Below are positions 53,562 to 61,681 of a DNA stretch of 64,000 bases, piece after piece. The translations under genes were made by a program, and so were the position numbers. Under the pieces are notes generated by a model. That model ran no database searches and was not told the origin of the DNA. It saw nothing but the letters and a program-made list of their open reading frames with translations. The DNA is taken from NCBI RefSeq assembly GCF_025717675.1, contig NZ_JAJIRT010000003.1, forward strand, positions 310,001 through 374,000, given 5' to 3'. This stretch comes from Paucibacter sp. DJ2R-2. Lineage in GTDB: Bacteria; Pseudomonadota; Gammaproteobacteria; Burkholderiales; Burkholderiaceae_C. Within the stretch, counting starts at the first letter, position 1. Each line of letters starts with the position of its first letter.

Positions 53562-54470
53562 ATGAAGCTACCCAATCATGTCACCCTCGTCGATGTCGGC
53601 CCGCGTGACGGCCTGCAGAACGAGAAACAGGCGGTTTCCACCGAGGACAAGGCGCAGCTGGTGGCCATGCTGCAGGCTGCGGGCTTGAAGGAAATCGAGG
53701 TCACCAGCTTTGTGTCACCGAAGTGGGTGCCGCAGATGGCAGACAACATGGCGGTGATGGCGGCCATCGCCCGCCAGCCCGGTGTGCGCTATTCGGTGTT
53801 GACACCCAATCTCAAAGGCTTTGAGTCGGCCCTGCCCACCCGACCGGATGAGATCGTGGTCTTTGCGGCGGCGTCCGAGGCTTTCAGCCAAAAGAACATC
53901 AATTGCAGCATCGCCGAGAGCATCGAGCGTTTCGCGCCCGTGGTCGAAGCCGCGCATGCGGCCGGCATCAAGGTGCGTGGCGCCTTGTCCTGCGCGGTGG
54001 GTTGCCCTTACGAGGGGGACATCAGCGCCGACCAGGTTGAGCGCGTGGTGCAGCTGATGAAGGGCATTGGCGTCGATCACCTGGGCGTGGCCGACACCAT
54101 CGGCGTGGGCACGCCGAGGAAGGTCCAGGCGGCCATGGAGCGGGCGCTCAAGCACTACCCTCTGGTCGAGGTGAGCGGCCATTTCCACGACACCTACGGC
54201 CAGGCCCTGGCCAATATCTACGCCTGCCTGGAGCTGGGCGTTCACCATTTCGACACCAGCGTCGCCGGCCTCGGCGGCTGCCCCTATGCCAAGGGTGCCA
54301 CCGGCAATGTGGCCAGCGAGGACGTGGTCTTCATGCTGAACGGCTTGGGTATCGACACCGGCATCGACCTCGATCTTCTCGTCGACGCCGGAGCCTTCAT
54401 CTCGGGCGTGCTCGGCCGTCCGCCGGTCTCGCGCGTGGCCCGGGCCTTGCTGGCGAAACGGGCGGGCTGA
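53562..54470 (+). CDS. liuE: hydroxymethylglutaryl-CoA lyase
   Basis: Cleaves HMG-CoA to acetyl-CoA and acetoacetate, the final step of leucine degradation. The 302-residue TIM-barrel protein has 'HVTLVDVGPRDGLQNEKQAV' with the substrate Arg and metal Asp, 'IEVTSFVSPKWVPQMADN', 'VRGALSCAVGCPYEGDISADQV', 'VSGHFHDTYGQALANIYACLELGVHHFDTSVAGLGGCPYAKGATGN' with the metal His pair and catalytic Cys, and a C-terminal helix. The ATG follows GAGGAG. The repeat element in the upstream gap separates it by 242 bp from the carboxylase alpha gene, so it may be transcribed by read-through or its own promoter. Confidence 0.96.
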   Translation: MKLPNHVTLVDVGPRDGLQNEKQAVSTEDKAQLVAMLQAAGLKEIEVTSFVSPKWVPQMADNMAVMAAIARQPGVRYSVLTPNLKGFESALPTRPDEIVVFAAASEAFSQKNINCSIAESIERFAPVVEAAHAAGIKVRGALSCAVGCPYEGDISADQVERVVQLMKGIGVDHLGVADTIGVGTPRKVQAAMERALKHYPLVEVSGHFHDTYGQALANIYACLELGVHHFDTSVAGLGGCPYAKGATGNVASEDVVFMLNGLGIDTGIDLDLLVDAGAFISGVLGRPPVSRVARALLAKRAG

Positions 54471-54494
54471 ACCTGCTTTGAGATGAGTCCAAGA

Positions 54495-54516
54495 GCATGA
54501 GCCGATCGGCTCATGC
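54495..54516. other. perfect 22-bp palindrome after the liu cluster
   Basis: GCATGAGCCGA followed by its exact reverse complement, 24 bp past the lyase stop codon. No T-tract follows, so it may be a terminator stem that acts with rho, or a protein-binding site ahead of the PEP-CTERM gene. Confidence 0.5.
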
Positions 54517-54630
54517 CCAGGTATTGCGGGTCATTCCGAGGTCACGGCATTTGTCGACACTGCACGCTGCAGGTCTTGCACCAAGACAGCAGTCGCCAGT
54601 TCTACAAGCCCACCCTACGGAGTCGCCCAC

Positions 54631-56076
54631 ATGACCTTCGCACCGTCCCGCATCGCTGCCGCCATCGCCGGCCTCGGTCTTCTTGCCCTGAGCCAGAGCG
54701 CAATTGCCGGCCTCAGCCAGTTCTCCAATTTCACACCGATGACCGGCAATGTGGCTGCCGGCGCACTGCCCGAGACCGCACCTTTCCAGCTGTCTTCGGC
54801 CAACTTCAGCCAGACCATCCTGGCCGACCGCGCCACGCAGAACAGCCTGGTTCCGGGCAGCAACTCCGGTTCCTGGGACATGATCACCGCCAATGAGACC
54901 GGCCCGGACCGCGGCCGCTACCTCTTCATGCCCTTCGAGACCAACACCGCTGGCGTGCAGCGCGTGGACCTGTGGGACAACAACTACGCCACCCGCACCG
55001 TGACCATCGTCGCACCGGGTACCCAGAGCTTTGTCTCGGGCGACGCTTCGCGTTGGACCCCTTGGGGCAGCTATGTCACGGCCGAAGAGTCCTGGGGCAC
55101 GGGCAGCACCCGTGGCCGCCTGTTCGAGCTGACCAATGCCACGACGGCCACGGCCAACGGCGGCAACTTCATCCAGCGCAGCATCCTGCCGCGTGTCTCC
55201 CACGAAGGCCTGGCTTTCGATCAGCAGAACAGCCTGTACTTCGTCGATGAGCTGAACGGCGGTTCCGTCTACAAGTATGTGTCGGCCAATCCCAATGCCA
55301 ACAATGGCAACGACTACTTCGCAGCCGGCCAGACCTTCGCATTGAGGGTGGGTGCCGGTGGTCAGTTCGAAGGCACGAACGGCTCGGCCATCGCTGGTGC
55401 CGCTTCCTGGGTGGCCATCACCAACGCCAGCGGTGGTGCCCTGGCTGGTATCTCCACGGTGCTGGCTGATGGCACCATCGACGGCCGTGCCACAGCTGAC
55501 CATGCCAGCGTGCTGGCCACTGGCTACAACCGTCCGGAAGATCTGGAGATCCGCACGCTGGCCAATGGCAAGCAGATCCTCTACTTCACCACCACCGACT
55601 CCGACAACGACGGCAACAGCAGCAACGGCCGTGGTCGCGTCTACTCGCTGAACCTGGACAGCACCGAGGTCAAGCTCTTCGCCGACAACAACACCATCGA
55701 CATGGCCACCGGCCAGAAGGTCGGCGCCACCTGGAGCAACCCGGACAACCTGGCCATCGACGCCGACGGCAATATCTATGTGATCGAAGACCAGGACGGT
55801 GGCAAGGCCGACATCTGGTTCGCCCAGGACACGGATGGTGACGGCGTGGCCGATGCCGTCGGCAAGTGGGCCAGCCTGAGCACGACCGGTGCCGAACCTA
55901 CCGGCCTGTACTTCGACACCCTGAACCCCAATGTGGCCTATGTGAACGTGCAGCATCCGAGCAGCGGTGTTGATCGCCTGGTCCAGATCACGGCCGTGCC
56001 TGAGCCGCAGACCTACGCCATGCTGCTGGCCGGCTTGGGCCTGGTGGGCTTCGTCGCCCGTCGCCGCAAGGCCTGA
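54631..56076 (+). CDS. PEP-CTERM protein with PhoX/DUF839-like propeller
   Basis: A 481-residue secreted protein. Residues 1-26 are a signal peptide ('IAAAIAGLGLLALSQSAIAG'). The body resembles the DUF839/PhoX phosphatase propeller: 'WDMITANETGPDRGRYLFMPFET', 'WTPWGSYVTAEESWGTGSTRGRLFELT', 'VSHEGLAFDQQNSLYFVDELNGGSVYKYV', 'RPEDLEI' and 'NPDNLAIDADGNIYVIEDQDGG'. 'DTDGDGVADAVG' is an EF-hand-like calcium loop. The last 25 residues form a sorting signal: Val-Pro-Glu-Pro, a hydrophobic helix and 'ARRRKA', as recognised by exosortase. No exosortase gene is in the window. It could be an extracellular calcium-dependent phosphatase, but the key PhoX metal residues were not verified. Confidence 0.85.
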   Translation: MTFAPSRIAAAIAGLGLLALSQSAIAGLSQFSNFTPMTGNVAAGALPETAPFQLSSANFSQTILADRATQNSLVPGSNSGSWDMITANETGPDRGRYLFMPFETNTAGVQRVDLWDNNYATRTVTIVAPGTQSFVSGDASRWTPWGSYVTAEESWGTGSTRGRLFELTNATTATANGGNFIQRSILPRVSHEGLAFDQQNSLYFVDELNGGSVYKYVSANPNANNGNDYFAAGQTFALRVGAGGQFEGTNGSAIAGAASWVAITNASGGALAGISTVLADGTIDGRATADHASVLATGYNRPEDLEIRTLANGKQILYFTTTDSDNDGNSSNGRGRVYSLNLDSTEVKLFADNNTIDMATGQKVGATWSNPDNLAIDADGNIYVIEDQDGGKADIWFAQDTDGDGVADAVGKWASLSTTGAEPTGLYFDTLNPNVAYVNVQHPSSGVDRLVQITAVPEPQTYAMLLAGLGLVGFVARRRKA

Positions 56077-56090
56077 CCGGCCCTGATGTT

Positions 56091-56140
56091 CGGCGCGGCC
56101 CCGGGCCCAGTGGGCCGGAGCTGCGCCGACCATTTTGTTT
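56091..56140 (+). terminator. terminator between the PEP-CTERM genes
   Basis: An imperfect 18-bp stem (CGGCGCGGCCCCGGGCCCA with TGGGCCGGAGCTGCGCCG) begins 15 bp after the stop codon and is followed by ATTTTGTTTG. The stem has three mismatches, but its length and GC content make a strong hairpin. Confidence 0.6.
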
Positions 56141-56226
56141 GATAACTTATTTTCTCGACGGCAAGCCAGCTCCTGAATTCGGCGTGCAAGCCAGCCTGTC
56201 GGCCTCAGTCCTCACGGAACCGACCC

Positions 56227-57585
56227 ATGCTGAACTTGCACCCCGCCTCGCGCATCACCTTGGCTGGCTTGATGAGCTTGCTGACCTCTGTGGCCAGCCA
56301 GGCAGCGCCCAATGCGCTCAACGCCTTTGTGCAGACCAATCTGGTCGCCAACAGCGCCAAATACCAACCGACCGCTCTGATCGACCCGGATCTGGTCAAC
56401 CCCTGGGGCATTGCCCTTCGCCCGCCCGGCATCGGCGGCCACATCTGGACCAGCAATGCCGGCACCGGCACGACCAGCACCTACATCGGTGATGTCAATG
56501 GTCTGCCTCTGCATCAGGATGGGCTCAAGCTCGTGCCCATCGTCACCAGCGCTCGCGACCGCGACCCCTTCGCCACCGGCAGTGACGGCGTGGCCCAGGT
56601 GACCGGCCAGGTCTACAACGCTGCCAGCGATGTGGCCGGCCAGCCGCTGGAATTCAAGGTCAGGGGCGCGGCCGTCAACTACAACAACGGCCAGAGCGCC
56701 GGCGTGATCGAGGGTGCCGCCAAGTTCGTCTTCGTGACCATGGACGGCACCATCAATGCCTGGCGCAGTGGCACCAACCCGGGCATGTTGGAAGCCGTGG
56801 TGGTCAAGGACTATTCCCTGATCCAGCCGGCCGCCCATGGCCTGCGCGTCGCCCCGGGTTACACCGGCGTGGCCATGACGACCGATGCTTGGCGCCTGGA
56901 TGCTCAGGGCCAGAAGCTGGCCGACAATCGCCTCTATGCCGCCGACTTTGCCAACGGCCGCATCCAGACCTTTGACAACCAGTGGCAGGACGTCAGCGCC
57001 GCCGGCAGCTTCGCCCGGCCCGAGGGCCTGGCCTCCAGCTACCACCCTTTCAATGTGCAGGTGATGGGCGATCGGGTCTATGTGGCCTGGGCCGAAAACT
57101 CTTTTGAAATCGACGAACCGACCGAGGAGATCCCTGGCGCCGGCTTCGGTCGTATCGCCGCCTACGACCGCGATGGCCGCTTGCTGCAGGATTTCTCCGA
57201 GCACAGCCTGCTCAACGCCCCCTGGGGCATGGCGATCGCGCCGCAGAGCTTCGGTGCCTTTGCCGGCGCCTTGCTGGTGGCCAATTTTGGCGATGGCACC
57301 ATCGCCGGCTACGACGTGCAGAGCGGCGCCTCGTTGGGCTATCTGCGCGATACGCAGGGTGAGGTCATCAGCATCGACGGCATCTGGGGTCTGACCTTCG
57401 GCAACGGCGTGGCGCTGGGCGACGCCAACGCGCTCTACTTCACGGCCGGCCCGGATGAAGAGCGCGACGGACTGCTGGGCAAGCTGGAGCTGGCGCCGGT
57501 GCCCGAGCCCGGCACAGTCGCCCTGATGAGCCTGGGCTTGCTGGGTCTGTTCGGCCTGCAGGCCCGGCGTCGCCGCCAGGCCTGA
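56227..57585 (+). CDS. TIGR03118-family PEP-CTERM protein
   Basis: A 452-residue secreted protein. The signal peptide (1-26) ends 'SVASQAAP'. The N-terminal 'FVQTNLVANSAKYQPTALIDPDLVNPWGIALRP' is the characteristic opening of the TIGR03118 family, a predicted beta-propeller of unknown function. Propeller-like repeats follow ('FVFVTMDGTINAWRSG', 'NRLYAADFANGRIQTFDNQW', 'ALLVANFGDGTIAGYDVQSGAS', 'DGIWGLTFGNGVALGDANALYFTAGPDEERDGLLGKLE'). The C terminus has Val-Pro-Glu-Pro-Gly, a hydrophobic helix and 'ARRRRQA', the exosortase signal. It follows the other PEP-CTERM gene by 150 bp and faces the hydrolase gene with only 2 bp between stops. Confidence 0.88.
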   Translation: MLNLHPASRITLAGLMSLLTSVASQAAPNALNAFVQTNLVANSAKYQPTALIDPDLVNPWGIALRPPGIGGHIWTSNAGTGTTSTYIGDVNGLPLHQDGLKLVPIVTSARDRDPFATGSDGVAQVTGQVYNAASDVAGQPLEFKVRGAAVNYNNGQSAGVIEGAAKFVFVTMDGTINAWRSGTNPGMLEAVVVKDYSLIQPAAHGLRVAPGYTGVAMTTDAWRLDAQGQKLADNRLYAADFANGRIQTFDNQWQDVSAAGSFARPEGLASSYHPFNVQVMGDRVYVAWAENSFEIDEPTEEIPGAGFGRIAAYDRDGRLLQDFSEHSLLNAPWGMAIAPQSFGAFAGALLVANFGDGTIAGYDVQSGASLGYLRDTQGEVISIDGIWGLTFGNGVALGDANALYFTAGPDEERDGLLGKLELAPVPEPGTVALMSLGLLGLFGLQARRRRQA

Positions 57586-57587
57586 GC

Positions 57588-58253
57588 TCAGCTCAAGCGC
57601 GCGCGCAGGAAAACCAGCGTGCGCTGCCAGGCCTGCTCGGCGCAGGCCGCATCAAAGACATGGGCGCGGCTGCTGTTGAAGAAGCCGTGGGCGGCCGGGT
57701 AGTGGTGGATTTCGGCGCCCGGCGGCAGCTGGGCCACGAAGGCCCGCACGGCCGCGGGCGTGCACCAGTCGTCGATGTCGGCATAGTGACCCTGGAATGG
57801 GATCTTCACATTTTGCGGCGCCGCAAAGTCGGCCGGCGGGATGCCGTAGAAGCAGCTGGCGGCGGACAAGCCCTGCACATGCACGGCGGCCGCCACCGTC
57901 AGTGCGCCGCCCATGCAAAAACCGCTGACCCCGACCTTGGGGCTGCCGCATTGCTCGCGCAGATGGCGCAAGGCGCCGGCCAGATCCTGGTGGGTGGCGT
58001 CGGCAAAGCTCAGGCCGCTCATCAGGTGGCTGGCCTCGTCGGCATCGCTGGCATGGCGGCCGCGGTAGAGGTCGGGCGCCAGGGTGTGAAAGCCGGCCGC
58101 CGCATAGCGGTCGGCGGTGGCGCGGATGTTCTCGTTCAGGCCCCACCATTCCTGCAAAAGGATCAAGCCCGATGCGTCAGGCCGTGAGGCGGTGGCCAGG
58201 TAGGCGGGGCTGTGGGCGCCGTCGGGGCGCTGGAATTCGATCATCTGACCCAT
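57588..58253 (-). CDS. dienelactone hydrolase family protein
   Basis: A 221-residue cytoplasmic alpha/beta hydrolase. 'GLILLQEWWGLNENIRATADRYAAAGFHTLAPDLYRG' is the classic N-terminal block, including the Glu that activates the nucleophile. 'KVGVSGFCMGGALTVAAAV' contains the catalytic Cys in Gly-Phe-Cys-Met-Gly-Gly, 'YADIDDWCTPAAVRAF' the Asp, and 'IHHYPAAHGFFNSS' the His. ATG at 58253 is preceded by AAGGAG. In chloroaromatic degraders the enzyme opens dienelactones; no such pathway is encoded nearby, so the natural substrate is unclear. Confidence 0.92.
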   Translation of the reverse strand: MGQMIEFQRPDGAHSPAYLATASRPDASGLILLQEWWGLNENIRATADRYAAAGFHTLAPDLYRGRHASDADEASHLMSGLSFADATHQDLAGALRHLREQCGSPKVGVSGFCMGGALTVAAAVHVQGLSAASCFYGIPPADFAAPQNVKIPFQGHYADIDDWCTPAAVRAFVAQLPPGAEIHHYPAAHGFFNSSRAHVFDAACAEQAWQRTLVFLRARLS

Positions 58254-58305
58254 GGCAGGTCGCTCCTTCGGTGTCGCGGCCCGCCATGCTGCCACAGACC
58301 GCGGC

Positions 58306-59712
58306 TCAAGCCTCGGGCAGCAGCAATTGCAGGCCGATGCCGCGCCCATCCAAGCCATCGCAGAAGCTGAGCTCGGCGTGCATGCGGTCGGCCATGCGCT
58401 TGACGATCGCCAGGCCCAGGCCGGTGCCTTGCTCGCTGCTGCCGGGCACGCGGTAGAAACGTTCGAACACGCGTTCGCGCTGTTCGGGCGCAATGCCTCG
58501 GCCGTTGTCGCGCACGCGGACCTCCAACGCCGGCCCGAGCCGACTCAAGCTGACCTCGACGCGACCCCCTGGGGCGGTATAGCGGATGGCGTTGTCGATC
58601 AGGTTGTCGACGATGGAGCAAAAGCCTTCGTGCTCCAGGCGGAAGGGCAGGCTGTCGGGGGCCTGCAGCGAGATCTCGATGGCACGTGGCCGAGCCAGCC
58701 CGGCCAGCAGGGCGACTCGTCCGCGCAGCAGATCGGCGGCATCGACCGGGCTGGCCTCGGGTTCGCTCGGCCCGGCCTCGGCGCGGGCCAGGGTCAGGAG
58801 CTGGGCCAGCAGATGGGACACGCGGGCGATACCTTGCTGGAGGGCGCCGGCGGCCTCGTGGCGAGCGGGTCCTTCGGCTTCGCTGAGCAAGAGATGAGCC
58901 TGGGCATTGACGGCGGCCAGGGGCGTGCGCAGCTCATGGGCGGCGTCGGCCAGGAATCGCCGCTCCAGCTCCAGGCGCTGGGCCTCGTGCGCCAGCAGAT
59001 CATTGAGTTCGCGCAGCACCGGCGCAGTCTCGGCGTAGAGGCGATCCACCTGCACCGGCGCCGTGTCGCCAGCCCGACGTTTGGCGATGCGCTGCGCGAG
59101 CTGCGCCAGCGGCCTCAGGCCGACGCGCACACTCAGCCAGATGACCAGGCCGTGCCAGAGAAAAACGCCCAGCTGCGACTTCAGCACCAGCCAGAGCAGG
59201 GGCAGCACCGCGCTCAGCGGGGTTTCTAGGGGTTCGGCGATCAAGAGCACACGGCCCATGCCCTGGCCCGGATCCGAGCGCTGGACCATCCAGCGCGGCG
59301 CCTCGCCCGGGCCCGGTGCTGCGTCCAGGCGCGTGGTCGGCGCATTGGCGCTGCGATACAGCAGCCGGCCTTGGTGGTCCCAGAGCTGGTAGACGGAGCG
59401 CAAGCCCTTGGCGACGTCTCCCTCCAGACCCAGCAAGGCCATCACGGCATCCTCGGTGCTGTCCATTCGGGCTTGCAGTTCGGCCTCCGGGCTGAGCGCG
59501 GCGCCGGCCAGCACCGTCGCCATGCGCTGCAGCCGGGCGTTCACTTCGGCCTCGCCCCAGGCCACGCCGCGCCAGGTCAGCAGCGCGGCCAGGGCCAGCC
59601 AGGCCAGCACCAGAGCCAGGGCCTGCCATGCGATCAGGCGCTGGATCAGCGAGGGGTAGCGCTGCACCGCGGCCTGTACATGTGTGTTCTTGCTCGCCAT
59701 GGCCACCTTCAT
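58306..59712 (-). CDS. sensor histidine kinase, QseC/PmrB-like
   Basis: A 468-residue kinase. Two membrane helices (about residues 29-48 and 165-195) flank a short periplasmic domain that ends 'GRVLLIAEPLETPLSAVL'. The HAMP-like linker leads to 'RRFLADAAHELRTPLAAVNAQAHLLL' with His259. The ATPase core shows 'VDNLIDNAIRYTAPGGRVEVSL', 'VRVRDNGRGIAPEQRERVFERFYR' and 'GTGLGLAIVKRMADRM'. The start overlaps the response regulator's stop by 4 bp. The order regulator-kinase and domain wording match QseBC/PmrAB/TctDE-type systems. The adjacent GIN-domain and MipA genes, preceded by 11-bp repeats, are likely outputs. Confidence 0.93.
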   Translation of the reverse strand: MKVAMASKNTHVQAAVQRYPSLIQRLIAWQALALVLAWLALAALLTWRGVAWGEAEVNARLQRMATVLAGAALSPEAELQARMDSTEDAVMALLGLEGDVAKGLRSVYQLWDHQGRLLYRSANAPTTRLDAAPGPGEAPRWMVQRSDPGQGMGRVLLIAEPLETPLSAVLPLLWLVLKSQLGVFLWHGLVIWLSVRVGLRPLAQLAQRIAKRRAGDTAPVQVDRLYAETAPVLRELNDLLAHEAQRLELERRFLADAAHELRTPLAAVNAQAHLLLSEAEGPARHEAAGALQQGIARVSHLLAQLLTLARAEAGPSEPEASPVDAADLLRGRVALLAGLARPRAIEISLQAPDSLPFRLEHEGFCSIVDNLIDNAIRYTAPGGRVEVSLSRLGPALEVRVRDNGRGIAPEQRERVFERFYRVPGSSEQGTGLGLAIVKRMADRMHAELSFCDGLDGRGIGLQLLLPEA

Positions 59713-60374
59713 GCACTCGGCACATCGAGCACATAACCGACACCGCGCACGGTGCCGATCAGCTCGTTGCCCAGCTTCTTGCGCAGCTTGTAGACATGGA
59801 CATCGGTGGCATTGCTGTCCAGGGTGTCGGCGAGCTGGTGGCGGGCATCGATCTGGGCTCGGGTCAGCACCCGTCCCGGCTCGGCCGCCAGGGTCAGGAG
59901 GATGTCGTACTCGCGCGCCGACAGCATCACTTCCTGGTTGTTCAGCAGCACGCGGCGGCGCGCAGTGTCGATGGACAGCGGGCCGAGCTGCCATTGATTG
60001 CTGGCCTGGCCGCTGTGGCGGCGCAGCAGGGCGCGCACGCGCGAGAGCAGCTCTTCCATGGCGAAGGGCTTGCCCAAGTAGTCATCGGCGCCGGCGTCCA
60101 GGCCCAGCACGCGCTCGCCGACGCTGTCGCGTGCGGTCAGCAGCATCACTGGTGTTTGCCGGCCAAGCTGGCGGAACCAGGCCAGCAGGTCCAGGCCCAG
60201 CTCGTCGGGCAGGCCGATGTCCAGCAGCAGCAGTGCGAAATCCATTTCGCCGAGAAAGCGGCGAGCATCGCCGCCGTTGCGCAGCCAGACGACCTGGTGG
60301 CCGGCCATGCTCAACACACGTTGCAGGGAGTTGCCCAGGGGCAGATCGTCTTCGACAAGCAGGATGTTGGCCAT
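59709..60374 (-). CDS. OmpR-family response regulator, QseB/PmrA-like
   Basis: A 221-residue regulator of the short QseB/PmrA length. The receiver domain starts 'MANILLVEDDLPLGNSLQRVL', has Asp52 in 'LLLLDIGLPDELG', 'VMLLTARDSVGERVLGLDAGADDYLGKPFAMEEL' with the switch Thr and Lys. The DNA-binding domain reads 'VMLSAREYDILLTLAAEPGRVLTRAQI' and 'ATDVHVYKLRKKLGNELIGTVRGVGYVL'. A 247-bp divergent gap with tandem 11-bp CTTCAT repeats separates it from the GIN-domain gene, so autoregulation and control of that gene are both plausible. Confidence 0.95.
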   Translation of the reverse strand: MANILLVEDDLPLGNSLQRVLSMAGHQVVWLRNGGDARRFLGEMDFALLLLDIGLPDELGLDLLAWFRQLGRQTPVMLLTARDSVGERVLGLDAGADDYLGKPFAMEELLSRVRALLRRHSGQASNQWQLGPLSIDTARRRVLLNNQEVMLSAREYDILLTLAAEPGRVLTRAQIDARHQLADTLDSNATDVHVYKLRKKLGNELIGTVRGVGYVLDVPSA

Positions 60375-60468
60375 GTGCGGGAGGGCTGGCGCGTGAGTCC
60401 GGAGTTAGGCGTTGGCGGCGGATTCTAGGGCGGGTATCTGGCAGGGCTGTGGCCTGCCTGGAGCGGGT

Positions 60469-60501
60469 CTTCATCCAGGCTTCATCTGGGCATCATTTCG
60501 G
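60469..60501 (+). promoter_or_regulatory. three tandem 11-bp repeats (OmpR-type operator)
   Basis: CTTCATCCAGG, CTTCATCTGGG and CATCATTTCGG follow each other without gap (60469, 60480, 60491). A further pair on the same period, GTTCAC at 60556 and CTTCAT at 60567, lies closer to the GIN-domain gene. They sit in the divergent gap beside the QseB-like regulator gene, 95-127 bp from its start. The box matches those at 26798 and 61586. Confidence 0.65.
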
Positions 60502-60621
60502 TTTCCTCGCGCCCGGCTGCGGTGCGTTCGCCAGCCGCTGCTGGCGGGCCGCACCGTTCACAGGGCCTTCATGCGCCCGGTTTCAAACTGGCCGCTTGAT
60601 TCACAACATCGAGATCACTCC

Positions 60622-61521
60622 ATGAGTACAGCCCTATTCGCGCGGCGCCTCTGTGCCGTCGCAGCCTGCCTGTGGGCGGCGTTGCCATGCGGGGCGCAGG
60701 CACCCCAAGCGCCCGCCACGACCTTCGCCGTGCCCGCGGTACAGAGCCAGCGCTTGCCGGCCTTCAGCAAGTTGCAGCTGGACGGCGCCATGGACCTGCA
60801 GCTCATGGCCCATGGTGAGGCCGTGCTGGAGCTGCCAAGCGGCGGCGTGCGTGCCTGGGTGGACGGTGACACCCTGCACCTGATGTCGCCGGTCAGCGGC
60901 ACCGTCGCGAGCGAGCTGGGCTTGAGCGCGCGGCCGCGCGTGCGCCTGCAGCAGCCTGCCGAGCAGTTGCAATCGATCGAGCTGCGTGGCTCCAGCCAGG
61001 TGCAGATCGGTGCCCTGCAGGCAGGCCGCTTGAAGCTGTTGCTGAGTGGCTCCGGTGGCTTGCGGGTGGAGCGGGTCGAGGTAGGACATCTTGACCTACT
61101 GGTGCACGGATCGGGTTCGCTGCAGCTGGGCCAGGTACAAGCGCGGCGCTTGGCCATCAACCTCACGGGTTCAGGCAGCGTGCAAGTCGGTGCTTTGCAG
61201 AGCGAGCAGCTGGAAGCCAGGTTGCGTGCCTCCGGCGGGGTCAGCATCGAGGCGGGCCGGGCGCGCGAGCAGGAATGGCTGCTTTCCGGCAGTGGCGATG
61301 TGCGGGCTGCCGGCCTGCAAGGCGAGCGGGTCAAGCTGCGTGGTTTTGGTAGTGGCGATGCTGATCTCGGCGCCATGGAGCAATTGCAACTCAGCATTTA
61401 CGGCTCGGGCGACGTCAGCTATGCCGGACAACCGGCCTTGCAGCTCTGGATGCTTGGCTCGGGCTCGGTGCGGGCCCGGGGCGAAGCCAAGCAGGGCCAG
61501 ACGCTGCTGGCGCGACCCTGA
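60622..61521 (+). CDS. exported GIN-domain (DUF2807) protein
   Basis: A 299-residue protein with a signal peptide (1-26, 'RRLCAVAACLWAALPCGAQA'). From about residue 45 it follows the head-GIN adhesin pattern: 'FSKLQLDGAMDLQLMAHGEAVLELP', 'SIELRGSSQVQI' and then a regular succession of strands ending in Gly-Ser-Gly turns ('LLLSGSGGLRV', 'LLVHGSGSLQLG', 'INLTGSGSVQVG', 'LLSGSGDVRAAG', 'SIYGSGDVSYAG', 'MLGSGSVRARG') spaced about 20 residues apart. This predicts a right-handed beta-helix. Such proteins are periplasmic or surface-exposed; their function is unknown. It is divergent from the QseBC-like pair behind 11-bp repeats. Confidence 0.85.
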   Translation: MSTALFARRLCAVAACLWAALPCGAQAPQAPATTFAVPAVQSQRLPAFSKLQLDGAMDLQLMAHGEAVLELPSGGVRAWVDGDTLHLMSPVSGTVASELGLSARPRVRLQQPAEQLQSIELRGSSQVQIGALQAGRLKLLLSGSGGLRVERVEVGHLDLLVHGSGSLQLGQVQARRLAINLTGSGSVQVGALQSEQLEARLRASGGVSIEAGRAREQEWLLSGSGDVRAAGLQGERVKLRGFGSGDADLGAMEQLQLSIYGSGDVSYAGQPALQLWMLGSGSVRARGEAKQGQTLLARP

Positions 61522-61585
61522 GTGGTGCGCGCCGCGACGGCCCTGCAGGCCCCAAGCGTGCGCTGCGCGCCCGTGCTGCCGCGGC

Positions 61586-61602
61586 CTTCATGGCCGCTTC
61601 AT
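61586..61602 (+). promoter_or_regulatory. 11-bp-spaced CTTCAT pair upstream of the MipA/OmpV gene
   Basis: CTTCATGGCCG and CTTCATGCGCG begin at 61586 and 61597, exactly 11 bp apart, within the 160-bp gap between the GIN-domain and MipA/OmpV genes. This is the same box and period as in the array at 60469, so the same regulator probably acts here. Confidence 0.55.
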
Positions 61603-61681
61603 GCGCGTCGGCCGACACTGATTTTGCGTTCCCGAGATGAGCGTCTCCTTGAATGAATCCATGACTGCGAAGCTGAACACC

